Assembly: GCA_035610835.1 (NCBI GenBank)
Contig: CM069443.1
Coordinates: 86,426,690 to 86,490,689, forward strand
Origin: Ophiura sarsii
Taxonomy: Eukaryota > Echinodermata > Ophiuroidea > Amphilepidida > Ophiuridae
Direction of reading: 5' to 3'
Length of the DNA stretch: 64,000 bases
In this document: piece after piece, positions 50,001 through 60,106 of the stretch
How positions within the stretch are numbered: position 1 is the stretch's first letter
Layout of the letters: every line of letters begins with the position of its first letter
Position numbers and translations under genes: made by a program
The notes under the pieces: model-generated
What the model was told of the DNA's origin: nothing
What the model saw: only the letters and a program-made list of their open reading frames with translations
Databases searched by the model: none

Positions 50001-53000
50001 ATGGCCTACTTAGGTTATACCATTGTTTGAAATAGGGGTGTTTTTTGTAAATATTTATTTCCTGAAATATAGCAATGTTCAACGAGCTGTAAACCCCAAA
50101 GTGGTGCTTTTTAAAAATTTATATTATCAATGTGGCTAGACTAGGTAGTACTTTACCTAAATAAACAAAAAAAAGTTTCGGTAATTTTGACAGAGGCAAA
50201 CAGTGTTGCCTGAAAGTTTGACATTTTCCCATAAAATAACAGTGTTTTTTGGGGGGGAATGAGCCCCCACGAATGTTTTAACAGGAAACCAAGCATCACA
50301 AAGTACCTTTAAACACTTATTCTCAAGCAATGACCCATTCTTAAGACTGTTCTGCAGCATATGTTTTGTAGTAATATCCAAAATGGCCCCCAGAAGCCAT
50401 CTTGGAATTTAGAAAATCACATAACTTCTGGACACATTAACCCAGAGACAAGATTGAGGTATCTCTTTTGACTAATTTTATGACTAGGAATCTAATACGG
50501 TGGTTATTTTATGATTTGGAGGCTGTATTCAGCATGAAATACAAGATGGCTGCAGCGGCCATCTTGGAATTGATAAAATCACATAACATTTGAACATCTT
50601 AACCAGGACACGTTATTTAGGTGTCTGTTTTGACTAATGCTATGCCTTGGAATCCTATATACAGTAGTTATTTTATTATTCTGAAACATAATGTAGATGT
50701 TGCTCTCATCTTATTTATATGCAATTATTCTAAAACCTACTAGTATTTAATGACATGTATGGGTTAATTGTACTCATTATGAAAGATTCAAGATGGCTAC
50801 TTGACGACTATTTTAGAAATTTTATGATGTTCTTAAATATGATAAAGGGGCATTTATTCAATAATTCCACAATGCTGAATACATTCCAGAGGCAAGTTTT
50901 TCAATCATTTTCAGTATAAAAGCCCCAAAAGCATGGGTGGATTTCAGTTACAAAATCCTGTACTGTTGCTGACCACGAATAATTGTTGCAAATGTTAAGG
51001 ACAAATAAAAAGTATGATAAAACACGGTAGCTGCTTTAATTAACAAATTTTACTTTAAAATTTTTAGTTTTTAACGATAAAAAACTTTAGAAGAATGCAA
51101 TACAATGCATCACTCTAGTTTCGTTTTTGGTCTTTAACCCTTACCCCGGCGGAGATATTTTGGTGTGGATCAGGAGGAGGAGGGGGAAACATTGAGGGAT
51201 TTTGAACAAACAAACCACCGCGGTCCGACTCTGATTCGATCCGCGGACCTTCTGCACGCCCCACGCGCGCTCCTAACTGAGCTAACACACAAGAGCTTAC
51301 GATATAGGCCTACATGATATTAATGGCACATGAAATTCGCCAGTTACGCTCGATACTGTTACAATTCTTCCAGATATATCGAGCGATACTGGAACGTGTT
51401 TATGTTCCAGTATCGGGCGATAGTACGTCACACGCTACAGTAGTGAAGCATGCGCTTGGGGAGAGGATTTTGCGTAATAATTCGTAGTATTTAGGACTGT
51501 TAGGGTTAAGAATATAGTGTTTCAACCATCCAGAACATTGGTGTGTGTGCCAAATTAAACCAACGTTGCATACAAAATGTGGTGATCTTCTACTGGTTCA
51601 CGTAGTGATCCTCATTAATGATCCTAAAGTACATTCCCTCGTTGAATTGTCTTGTGATACTGAATAAGGATCGCATTCTGTCAGTGTTGGTATATTGAAA
51701 GCCAAACCATACTGACCAATTACAGTTTGCATCCACCCATCTTCTTTATAAGAAAGTGTGTGGTAGAATACCTAAAATAGCTACTATGTTTTAATAATAG
51801 TATAATAACAAGCATTTAAAAAGCGCTCTACAAAGAACACAATACAGCGCCTAACAATATCAAACAACATTATATACAAGAAAAATGCAAAGAAAATAAT
51901 ATACACAAGTCATGCAAAGATAAAAAATCAGTACTTGGGAAACAAATTCGTTTTTAACCGGCGTTTGAAGATACAGACGGACGGGCCTCTCTGATGCTGA
52001 CCGGGAGCTGATTCCAAAGTCGGGGCCACATAATAATGATAATAATAAACAGGCATTTAAAAGACGCATTTCAAACCATAAGGAAACTCAATGCGCCGCA
52101 CAAAGATAAAATCAATAAATTAAAAATTAAAAATTAAGAAAACGCACAACCTTTACAACCATAAAATACAATAACAAATTAACAAACTATATAAATGAGT
52201 AAAAGGCAAAATACAATTGAAGCGCAAAAGTCAATATAAATACAGATTTGCCAAATTACGATCTAGTGAAAAGACATGAACGGAATTATCACCAGCTTGA
52301 TGTTTAAATAGAGGCACAAAAATCCTGGTAGCATCAGAAGAGGGGCGAATTCGGGGTCTGCTATCTTCATTTAACACACATGATTTTTCTTTCTGTTTTG
52401 CCTTGCTACATTTTAAACTTGCCAAGACAATTCAAGTTTGCTAGCAACAGCTGACTTCTGTAACTTGAATCCACCCATGGATGCTTTTATACTAAACATG
52501 ATCTCAAAATGATTGACACCCGTTTGCCTCTGTAATGGATTTCTCATAGTCCATTATGATGCCCTTTCATCATCACTAAGTTAGTTTGGCTCAAAAGAAA
52601 TGCACCATAAATGTTCTAAAATGGTTGTTGGTGGCTTTCTTTGATATCCATGCTGAGAATAATTAACTCTTACAGGGAATCCTAGACAGATTATTTCATG
52701 AACATTAAATTATTCAAGAGCAACATCTATTGTGTTTCTAGGTTGAATGGTTCGGCCGATATGGTTCCACACCACCAAATAAGTACCCTATTGCTTTGTG
52801 TGGTTTAGAGGTCAAGTTCGTGTTAATTTGTCTCACCTTAAAGAGCTAACTGGTTCATTCAAATTATTGTTTTTGTTGAAGATCAAGATGTCTTCTGCTT
52901 AAAAACAATCCCTTTTGTGGGGGTTAACCGGCATTTCCCCCCGCTACAGGCCTATATTCTAAGATCCGGGATTTTTTTTGCTCTAAATTGGTGGAAACAG

Positions 53001-56000
53001 TGACATCATGTAAAATAATAACATTCATGAACAAGCTAGAGATTTCGGGCCTAATATGGAAGAAATAACCTACAAATGCCAAATTATGAAACATTAAGGT
53101 ACATTTACAGCATTTTTTACCTTTTCTAGGATGTTAAATTTAGACTTAAGGTGGGGTCTTTCTTGATTTCAAACACTGCCGGATTTTGCCAGAACGCAAA
53201 ATATGATTTGGTGGTGTGCACTCATACGAAAATCTAGATATACAAGTGTCAGTCTTCTTCGAATTATAATGTTGAAGGCATACCATAATAATACAATAAT
53301 CACTGTTTTGATTCCAGGGCATAAAGTTAGTCAAAAAAGACACAGAAATTATAGAATGTCATCAATTCCAAAGATGGCTGCCAGCAGCCATCTTGGATTT
53401 CATGCTGAATTATAAAAATTATAAACTATCCACCGTAATAGATTCATAGGCATAATTAACATACACATATCATTATATCAATCATGTGCCAGGTTTATGT
53501 CTAGAAGTCATAACATTTTCTACATTTCAAAATGGCCTCTGGCGGCCATTTTGGATATTGCTGTATCCCAGCTGTCTGCAGTTGCCCAAACTTTTGCGAG
53601 GGGAATAGGAGCTAATTTTGTTTCTAAATACCCTATAGTATCAAAACCCACCCTTAACTTAACCTACCTTTGCTTTCCCTGGATCACTGAATATGACCCT
53701 ACTAATGGTTATGAGCAACAGCTTCATTGAGGGCGCTTAATCTGGCAACGCTGTTGTTTAAATACTATCAAATCATGTCCAACTTAATGCTGAATTGATA
53801 CAAATATCATTTGAATGCATATCAATCCTTATCAGAATTTTCTATGAAAGTAAATCCTGAAAATCCCTATTTTTCACAATGAATTAAATGTCAATAAACC
53901 GAAAAAGTGCAAAGTTCCTGGCAACACTGCTCTCCGGTACAACAATTACCGAAACTTTTTTTTCTTGAAACATGTAGACCAACATCCTGTCTATTGACCC
54001 TGAACAGGCTAATTTAAAAAAAGCACCACTTTAGGGGTTATGTCATTTTTACAACCTTCACTTTTTGCAAAATTGACATTAATCAAAACACCCCTATTCT
54101 ACAAAATGGTTTAACCCACATTGAAAAATTGAAAGTTAATGTTGACATCATTTTTGGAAAGGACAAGGATGGCTACTTCACTGTATAAAAGAAGGGGACT
54201 GTAATGCATGTTCTTCATACAGAAATATGACCTAATACTTACGCTTTTTTAAAGTTGTGAAATGGGTAAAATAGTGAAAATTGGGTAATTTCATATATTG
54301 GCCGTTGCCATGGCAACCAAAGGTATATTGGTAATTTTTTCACCAAATATATACATGTTGACCAAAGGTCTAAACATGTGCAAAGTATAAAGGAAATTGA
54401 TATTTTAAAGTCTGCCACCACTTCTTTGATTTTTACACACAAGGTCTCTTAATAAGGTTGACAGAGTGACCCATTATGGTGGTTCCCTGTGTCATTATGG
54501 TGGTTACCTGTGTCATTTTGGTGGTTCCCTGTGTTTTGGGTTCCAGTTGGTTTAAATGGTCAATAGCTGGGTTATTGGTCATCAGGGATATAGTCAATGA
54601 GCTCAAGGGTGGGTTGACAACTTGGAACCCAAAACAGTGGGAACCGTCAAAATGACATTTTGTCAACCAATCTATTTATTTATCACAACACATCCCAATT
54701 AAAAAAAACCCCATGAATTGAGCACTTGCACCACTCGGAACCAACAAAACAATACAAACCACTGAGCAAAATGGACAATTTATTCAACCCAACCCAACCC
54801 CTCCTAACACACCACATCCTAGCACAACCCAAAACTATGTTATTGGGTACTTAAACAACTTGGAACCCCAAACACTGGGAACCACCAAAAAAACCAATTT
54901 ATCAACCCCCTCCTAATTCATCATATACCTCCACCCTACATATCCTAGCACAACCCAAAACTATGTTATTTGGTACTTAAACAACTTGGAACCCCAAACA
55001 CTGGGAACCACCAAAATAACACTGGGAACCACCAAAAAAGAGAATTTTTCAACCCCCTCCTTATTCACCATATATCCCCTCCCAACATATATTTCTTGAA
55101 CACTTAAACAACTTTGAGCCCAAAACACTGGGAACCACCAAAATTACACTGGAACCACCAAAAAGGCATGTTAACCCCTATCCCCTTCCAACCCATAATC
55201 CAAAACCTACTGCTACCCTATCCACCCATCACCACTACCACCAACCCCTGAAAATGATAATGGATCAACCCAAATCTCTATTTAACCAATCAGAGCTGTT
55301 ATTCTGCCAACAACGCAATACAGGATATATCGTCCTGGTAGCAATCTGCCAACAACGCAATACAGGATGTATCGTCCTGGTAGCACATACATGTACAGGA
55401 TATATTGGGGATTTCCTAAGTGATAAATTCGTTATCCCCTGTTTGATAACGCAATACGATCGATACCTATGGTTGGGTGCCATATCACATTCGGCCTCCG
55501 GCCTCATGTGATATGGCACCCAACCATAGGTATCTTCTTCCCGTATTGCGTTATCAAACAGTGGATAACTAATAGTATACAGTGTTTGGCCAAATGTTTG
55601 TTACGGTTAATAAATTCGCGGGCGGGGGCGGTAAAGGGGGCATGTCTCCAATAGGAATGCAGTTTATATATACAACAAGATTTGTATATGAAGAGGTGTT
55701 TTGCAAAAGGCCCTACATCCACTTCTGCCTTTTGACTCATTTTGCATTATTGAATGGATGGCTTTTCATTATGTGGAATGTGGCTTGTATTGGTTGGTGC
55801 CTCAATTGGCGTGCATGGATGCACTATTCTTAAACAGCTAAGAAAGTTTAAGCAATCTCATTGGTTTGGTTCTCAGAGAAATCGGCGACATCTAGATGAG
55901 ACAACTTAACACGGGGAGGTGGGGCCTACGTTTTAACCAAAGAAGATTTCTTGATGCACCCCAGGATGCTTCACTTTCATCACATGACCACTGATTTCTG

Positions 56001-57210
56001 TCACCAGTGTCTACTGGTTCCCATCGACATTACAGTGCAAGGAAATGCTTATAAAGTTGTTAAACGAGGGTCTTTAAGAAAATCCTGTTGCAAGTAATAT
56101 GATTGATATGTATTTAATACATTCCTCTCTTGATTTTCTTAAAGACCCTATATTTTTATGAATACAAGTTTTAGCTGGGATTCAACTTCTTTCATATTTT
56201 TGGCCAAGTTTACCCTATCTGCACCATGCATTACTATCGTAGAGGTCAGACGACCTCCAGCTGTTAATTACTTTAACACATGTGTGGCACTATTTGTTTT
56301 GGTGATAAGCCCTGCTGGTACTGTAGGGGCGCTAAGCATGATGGGGTACATCAAGAAATCTTCTTTGCGTTTTAACAGTGCGCCCGACCTTCACAATGCG
56401 TGGTTTGCTCCATAACGCGCATTTCTGCAGTGCGTCTTCAGCGCTTTTCCTGCGTTTATGCCGGCGCCGCGACGCTCACGCATGGTTTACTCATCGCATG
56501 TGATTGGATGGAATGTTTGTGGGTTATTCGATCCTATCAGGGGTAAAAGTTGTCAAATGTGGACAATAAAATGTACTTATTTCTTCGATAAATGTCTAAA
56601 GTATGATTGTTTAAGAATGAGAATAAAGGTATTGTTTTTAGACCGTACCCGTGTTATATTGTCTGACATAAATGCGTTCGATAGTATTATTTTTTGCGTA
56701 CAACAAGTTCTACTTAAAATAATACTATCGTCCGCATTTATGTCAGACAATATAACACGGGTAGTCGGGTACAGTCTAAAAACAATACCTTTATTCTCTA
56801 AATCCAAGTCATATATAGAAACAGTAATGAACACAGCCATACAATAATTTGATTAATTCCATGGACTTGTCAATACAAATTCACTAATGCAAAATGAGTA
56901 ACATGTCGGGCTGGTCTGGTGGTCCTTTTGCAACAAGCCTCTTCATATAGTAACACTATAATTTACCCGAGAGGTAGAGCACTGCCAATGCCATCGAGCC
57001 AATAATCGCGACATCTCTGGCGCTGGCGTCAAAATACGTCTGCCATTCCACTAGTAGAATACCCATCGAAGACCAAAAACCTTCCGTAAGGCATCGTATT
57101 AGGAAACAGGCAGCCAGGACCAGCCACGAATAACCCGTATCAATATCTGTGTTCCTGGTGACTACTCCTAGCCTGGTCCGCTTCCCATTGGTAACTGCTG
57201 GTGGTTGCAT
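37746..57210 (-). CDS. Monocarboxylate transporter-like protein (SLC16/MFS), four exons, complete
   Basis: Four exons (244, 141, 765 and 278 bp) join without a phase break from ATG at 57208-57210 to a stop at 37746, giving 475 aa. The pattern is SLC16. A short N-tail is followed by DTGYSWLVLAACF, a variant of the DGGWGW first-helix motif, then a long first loop helix. APFAAALSNRL and ITGIGMGLALQ follow. Next is the family motif FYFDKRLGFANGICSSGSPIG. A central charged loop (about SSSSERQKQDGAS) separates the two halves, and the second half carries hydrophobic segments ending in GYLYD and a final helix. About 12 membrane segments are expected. SLC16 proteins carry lactate, pyruvate, ketone bodies, aromatic amino acids or other small acids, often with protons, across the plasma membrane. 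The substrate here cannot be told. The first intron is 12 kb and full of repeats, including a LINE on the opposite strand. BHMT copies lie on both sides. Confidence 0.92.
38134..38293. mobile_element. 160-bp element with inverted ends
   Basis: TAAGGGGCCTTGCGCTTTTA mirrors TAAAAGGGCAAGGCCCCTAA. Confidence 0.75.
38399..39398. mobile_element. 1-kb element with ACGTTGG-rich inverted ends
   Basis: AGATAGCAAGACTACGTTGG and its mirror CCAACGTAGTCTTGCTATCT. GTTGG / CCAAC motifs recur inside both ends. A nested element lies at 38598-38756. Confidence 0.75.
38598..38756. mobile_element. Nested 159-bp element with TTA flanks
   Basis: GGGAGCACATCAAAACTCGA mirrors AAGTTTTGATGTGCTCCC. CGGCAACCGGCGG is mirrored by GGCGGTTGCCGG. 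TTA lies on both sides, which fits a TWA-type target duplication. Confidence 0.8.
39400..40128 (+). mobile_element. L2/CR1-type LINE 3' fragment
   Basis: The plus-strand frame reads GLAPPYITNLLVPYLPGR, LRSGDDKLRL, APRLWNSLPSDI and FRKRLKTYLF, the conserved C-terminal tail of L2/CR1 reverse-transcriptase ORFs. About 400 bp of 3' UTR follows. It ends GGCGCTATATAAATGCTG and an ATTAATAATAATAAT tail. A GT-rich stretch lies at 39840-39935. It lies in transporter intron 3. Confidence 0.85.
40772..41536 (-). CDS. Transporter exon 3: core of the MFS fold
   Basis: 765 bp, acceptor GTGTCTAG, donor GCCG|GTGAGT, phase 1 in and 1 out. It carries the YFDKR...GxxxxGxxxG motif, several hydrophobic helices, a polar central loop with SSSSERQK, and RLCHGWLIDKR in the second half. 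Confidence 0.94.
41948..42402. repeat. Tandem duplication, two copies of 227 bp
   Basis: GTTCAATGTGTTACATTCAG starts at 41948 and again at 42175. The copies are nearly identical, differing by a few small indels and T/A at the GGCGTAACC site. Confidence 0.95.
42561..42600. repeat. Poly-C tract
   Basis: About 40 bp of C with a single A near the middle, in transporter intron 2. Confidence 0.95.
43165..43554. mobile_element. One-armed copy of the 617-bp foldback family
   Basis: It matches the centre and right arm of 36813-37429 (for example CAATGATTCCTATACC, GAGGTATCAAATTGCGG, GGTGCTAGG-type end). The left arm is absent. In transporter intron 2. Confidence 0.85.
43755..44318. mobile_element. 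564-bp element with 38-bp inverted ends
   Basis: TATCCCACGTTCGTAGGTTG mirrors CAACCTACGAACGTGGGATA. TA at both ends fits a Tc1/mariner-type target. The interior is AT-rich with no frame. Confidence 0.82.
44810..44950 (-). CDS. Transporter exon 2: PFAAALSNRL to ITITG
   Basis: 141 bp, acceptor TTGTCTAG, donor ACAG|GTAGGT, phase 1 in and 1 out. It encodes PFAAALSNRLSFRLVAISGG, a hydrophobic helix, and LWHIYLIITITG, which leads into GIGMGLALQ of the next exon as in other SLC16 proteins. Confidence 0.92.
45055..45435. mobile_element. 381-bp nearly perfect palindrome with TTAAAGG ends
   Basis: TTAAAGGCATATTATGTGAT to an axis at about 45249 (TGTCGGAATTCCGACA), then mirrored to CCTTTAA. Loop near zero. 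Confidence 0.92.
45436..46497. other. Gene-free stretch 5' of the LINE
   Basis: No gene. An ACAGGGTGTCGAT end lies at 46170. GC-mixed sequence at 46230-46390 is unassigned. Confidence 0.5.
46498..49012 (+). mobile_element. Decayed L2/CR1-type LINE: endonuclease tail plus reverse transcriptase
   Basis: A non-LTR retrotransposon cut off at its 5' end. It starts in the last part of the APE endonuclease (GHTLDLLIS, LNSDHYMVSC). A basic linker follows, then the reverse transcriptase (KSCGLDPIPTWLLK, SAYRPKHSTETALL, FYADDTQLY at about 48046), then a C-terminal tail with RLQRLQNRAAKLI, LHWLPV and PLLWNNLP. The frame changes near 47250-47310, near 47600 and near 48780. A stop breaks the LPQ..GP motif at 47965. 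In motif A the first catalytic aspartate is Tyr (LLYLSAAFD). The 3' end has AGCGCTATATAAATG followed by a short GTTAT-type tail. It lies in the first intron of the transporter, on the opposite strand. Confidence 0.93.
51205..51290 (-). mobile_element. tRNA-derived SINE or tRNA pseudogene
   Basis: The minus strand reads TTAGCTCAGTTAGGAGCG (A box) and CGGATCGAATCAGAG (B-like box) about 45 bp apart. It does not fold as an intact tRNA by eye. It lies near the middle of the 6.6-kb inverted repeat. Confidence 0.5.
51785..52040 (-). mobile_element. L2/CR1-type LINE 3' fragment
   Basis: On the minus strand a frame-shifted WPRLWNQLPVSIREA and a KTNLFP-like stretch are followed by AGCGCTTTTTAAATGC and an ATTATTA tail at 51785-51800. 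A second, similar 3' end lies just beside it at 52030-52110 (AAATGCCTGTTTATTATT on the minus strand). Confidence 0.7.
54790..55160. repeat. Repeated GGAACCACCAAAA modules
   Basis: CACTGGGAACCACCAAAA and ACTTAAACAACTTGGAACCC recur three to four times. 54478-54545 has three GGTGGTTCCCTGTGTC units on the other strand. Part of the right arm of the large inverted repeat. Confidence 0.8.
55922..56384. mobile_element. 463-bp element with inverted ends
   Basis: AAGAAGATTTCTTGATGCAC is mirrored by GTACATCAAGAAATCTTCTT. An inner pair, GGGTCTTTAAGAAAATC / GATTTTCTTAAAGACCC, lies at 56068-56151. Confidence 0.82.
56612..56802. mobile_element. 190-bp near-perfect palindrome
   Basis: GTATTGTTTTTAGACCGTAC and TGTCTGACATAAATGCG are mirrored around about 56707. 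It lies about 165 bp inside the transporter's first intron from exon 1. Confidence 0.9.
56967..57210 (-). CDS. Transporter exon 1: start codon, N-tail, first two membrane segments
   Basis: 244 bp from ATG (context ATCACGATG) to donor TCGG|GTAAAT. It encodes GYSWLVLAACFLIRCLTEG, FFASAR-like DASARDVAIIGS and the start of the next helix. Phase 1 out. Confidence 0.9.
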
Positions 57211-57839
57211 CGTGATGTCAGCTTACAAGCTCGGCGGGTAATTTGCAAATTGAAAGCATCGTTTAGCTATCAAACACATTGCAAATTGCACGCGTCATAT
57301 TTTATAGCAATTCCATGCTGCAGCATGTCCTTACTTGTATATAGTATTGATATTATTATTTATGGCCTCTCATGGTCATCATTCCATTTCGACAAGCGTA
57401 GGAGTATACGGTATTTCCTATTATCCATCCGTGCATGAACTACTAGGTCAATGTTTCCAGACGAAAGGATTCACGGTTGAATACGCGGGAATCAATTGAA
57501 GCTACAAACTCAATTCTACAATACATATTTAATATATACTACCCGGAAAAAAATTAAATGATATCATCAAGGGGTATTCTTTCTCAATATATTTTGGCTG
57601 GAACAAAACTTGTGATATTATAAATTTATTGAATTTTGACCAAATTTGTCATATAAATTATATAATATTTGCACAAGGTGAGGAATAGAGCCTGTAATCC
57701 TCCATCCAGTAGGCCTTTATTTTCATTTTAAAAATGATTCAAGTTACGATCTACATGTAGCTAATACTATGTTATTTTCTGTCAATGATTCCGATGATCG
57801 TTGTATTGTATGGGCGGCCATAAGGGTCAAAATGCTATA
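57211..57839. other. Upstream flank of the transporter
   Basis: AT-rich, no TATA-type or CpG-rich promoter identified, no gene. Confidence 0.4.
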
Positions 57840-58215
57840 AAAGTACGAGAAAGGTGTAGATTTAAGAGAAAGGTGTATAGAAACTGGAGAAAGGTTTAAA
57901 ATTAAGAGAATGAACGGTATAAAATCTACAGACAGGTTTAGAAACAAGAGAAAGGGGTCTAGAATAGAGAAAGGTGTATATCTTAGAGAAAGGGGTCTAA
58001 AGTGGAGAAAGGTCTGTAATTTAGAGAAAGATATGTATAGCAGAGAACGGTCTGTAATGTAGAGAAAGGTAGCCTATGTAAATCAGAGAACGGTCTGTAA
58101 TTTAGAGAAAGGTGTCTAGAATGGAGAAAGGTGTATAATTTAGAGAAAGGGGTCTAAAGTGGAGAAAGGTCTGTAATTAGGAAAATTAAGAGAAAGGGGT
58201 CCAACAGGGAGAAGA
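57840..58215. repeat. Degenerate minisatellite, unit about 18-22 bp
   Basis: AGAGAAAGGTGTATAATTT-type units with GGGGTCTAAA and GGTCTGTAAT variants recur about 18 times. Confidence 0.9.
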
Positions 58216-58695
58216 AAAAAAGAAGGAAAAAAATTGATAGTTGAAATATTTTATACCTTTCTCTGCATTACACACCTTTCTCTACATTTGCTTTGACAAA
58301 AAATAATGGAAGACACTCTACAGGTGTCCTATAATAGGACATAAACCACGTGTATGAGTTTCTTTTGTTGAGCACTTTATGATGGATTCAGTAACAAGAG
58401 TGCGAATCCCACTGTGGCCACTTTTGAACAGGAGTTGAGTTTTCAATTGAAACACACTGCTTTTAAGATTCTAATGATGATTTATAGGATACATCAATGT
58501 TTCGTTTAAAATACATCTAATATTCAAATATTCTGTGGTTTGTCATGGGTAATATTGTTCCGCTCAAATTGAACTGTACACAACAAAATATGTAAGTTCC
58601 CCCCTAGCATATACTAGAATATTTCTATGGATTTAAATAATTTTCAGCTCGAAAGATGCACCCAATTGTTAGGCACATTTTGATACCAAATGCAA

Positions 58696-59780
58696 ATTTA
58701 GATGAGGTTCGACCGGAGGTTGGAATAAAATGGGATCCTTCGACAACTAGCGAATATACGCCAGAAGACCGTACATCTTATTTTTGCTCAATACCCCTGC
58801 CCATCCAAGCACCAAAGATCGCTCTTCGATGAATTCACTATAGGTATATTATTATTGAATGAATGACGATTCTAATAAAATAATTCTCGGAACATGAAAA
58901 GTGTCCAAAGCTGAATTTGACATGGGCGGAGTAGATTTGCCATAAATTGATAACGAAATCTAAAAATGGATAGAAAAAATTCGTATGACACATTTAAAGA
59001 TTGCTTAACATGATTCCTACTACTTCACATGCAATTTGTATAATTATTTGTCGTGGCCAAAAAAATCATGTTTCACATGGGATACTTTTTGACACCCCCT
59101 GTATAATGCAAAGTTGTAAGGAAATCTCTTTTCTTCAATTTCAGGTATTACGCGTGAAGATTGAATGAATATCAACTCTGTTATGTGCCCAAAACCAAAA
59201 CAAAGTCAGTTTTTCATTTTAACATTTTGTTCGTCGACACGCAGCCTCGGACTAGCGACTGGCAGATTATTGATTAACCATGTTAACTGGTAGCGCTAAA
59301 TCACGGGTTGATAGTAAGATGAGGATTGGGGATGCTTCAATTGATCAATGCAGCCCGTATACACATACCTGTCACACGGTCCTTCTGCGTGTTCAAAACC
59401 CAAGTGTGAAAATGTAAACTGCACTTCGTTCTATCCTTATCAATGTAATGTTCTCAATTATTAATCGATCCTCATGAACAATGTCTCAAATTGAAGAACA
59501 GAGTTTTCCTTACAGCATTATAACTTAATATTTTTACGTAGGAGCTATAGTTTTAGAGTTAAGAGTATATTTATTACCTGGTCAGTTACTTATTTTGAGG
59601 ACTGTACAGTAACTTATTGTAATAGTGCTATCTATAGTGAATTCATCGAAGAGCGATCTTTGGTGCTCGGATGGGCAGGGGAGATGAGCAAAAATAAGAT
59701 GTGCTGTCTTCTGGCGTATATTTGCTAGTTGTCGAAGGATCCCATTTATTCCAACCTCCGGTCGAACCTCATCTGTAATG
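58696..59780. mobile_element. 1.08-kb element with 150-bp inverted ends
   Basis: GATGAGGTTCGACCGGAGGT on to GAATTCACTATAG is mirrored at 59637-59776. Inside is a one-armed piece (59490-59612) related to the 21579-22138 foldback, so insertions are nested. Confidence 0.88.
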
Positions 59781-59941
59781 TGAATTGAAACAATTAAGCT
59801 GCCTTATGAAAAAACACAACACTGTTCCAATGCATATTATTCTCATCACACGCATGCACGTAGCAGCTACGTCTAGTGTACTATTCAAAGAGAGACAAAT
59901 ATCGAACCATTTGCGCATTATCTGAAATCAAAAGGCTTTGA

Positions 59942-60106
59942 AATCGTCACCTGTGATTTCGGCCTATGAATAGAATCACAAAGCTGATAAAAAACCGGAA
60001 GTGATGGACTTTGAACATTTAGCATAATCGTCACCTGTGATTTCGGCATATGAATAGAATCACAAAGCTGAAAAAGATCGAAAGTGATGGACTTTTAACA
60101 TTTAAT
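59942..60106. repeat. Tandem duplication, two copies of about 83 bp
   Basis: AATCGTCACCTGTGATTTCG starts both copies; GAATAGAATCACAAAGCTGA and AGTGATGGACTTT are shared. Confidence 0.92.

Larger units (their letters stand above)
49016..55640. repeat. 6.6-kb inverted-repeat structure in the first intron of the transporter
   Basis: The outer ends GGCGGGCGGGGGCG with ACCGTAACAAACATTT (49020-49052) return inverted at about 55583-55630. Further in, CGTATTGCGTTGTTGGCAG, the TTGGGTTGATCCATTATTA stretch, GGTGGTTCCCAGTGTTTTGG, ACCATAGCAACGGCC and the poly-T with GGTAATT pieces all have inverted partners at matching depth on the right side. The arms are diverged and differ in length (left to about 50600, right from about 53300). 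The centre holds a LINE fragment and a tRNA-like piece. No transposase frame was recognised. Confidence 0.75.

Noticed and set aside
51205..51290. Possible functional tRNA gene
   Set aside because: A and B boxes are present but stems do not pair well and the B box departs from GGTTCGAATC; treated as SINE or pseudogene.
54433..55519. Frames with repeated TTIMTQG- or TGYIVLV-type wording
   Set aside because: They are translations of short repeats in the right arm of the large inverted repeat.
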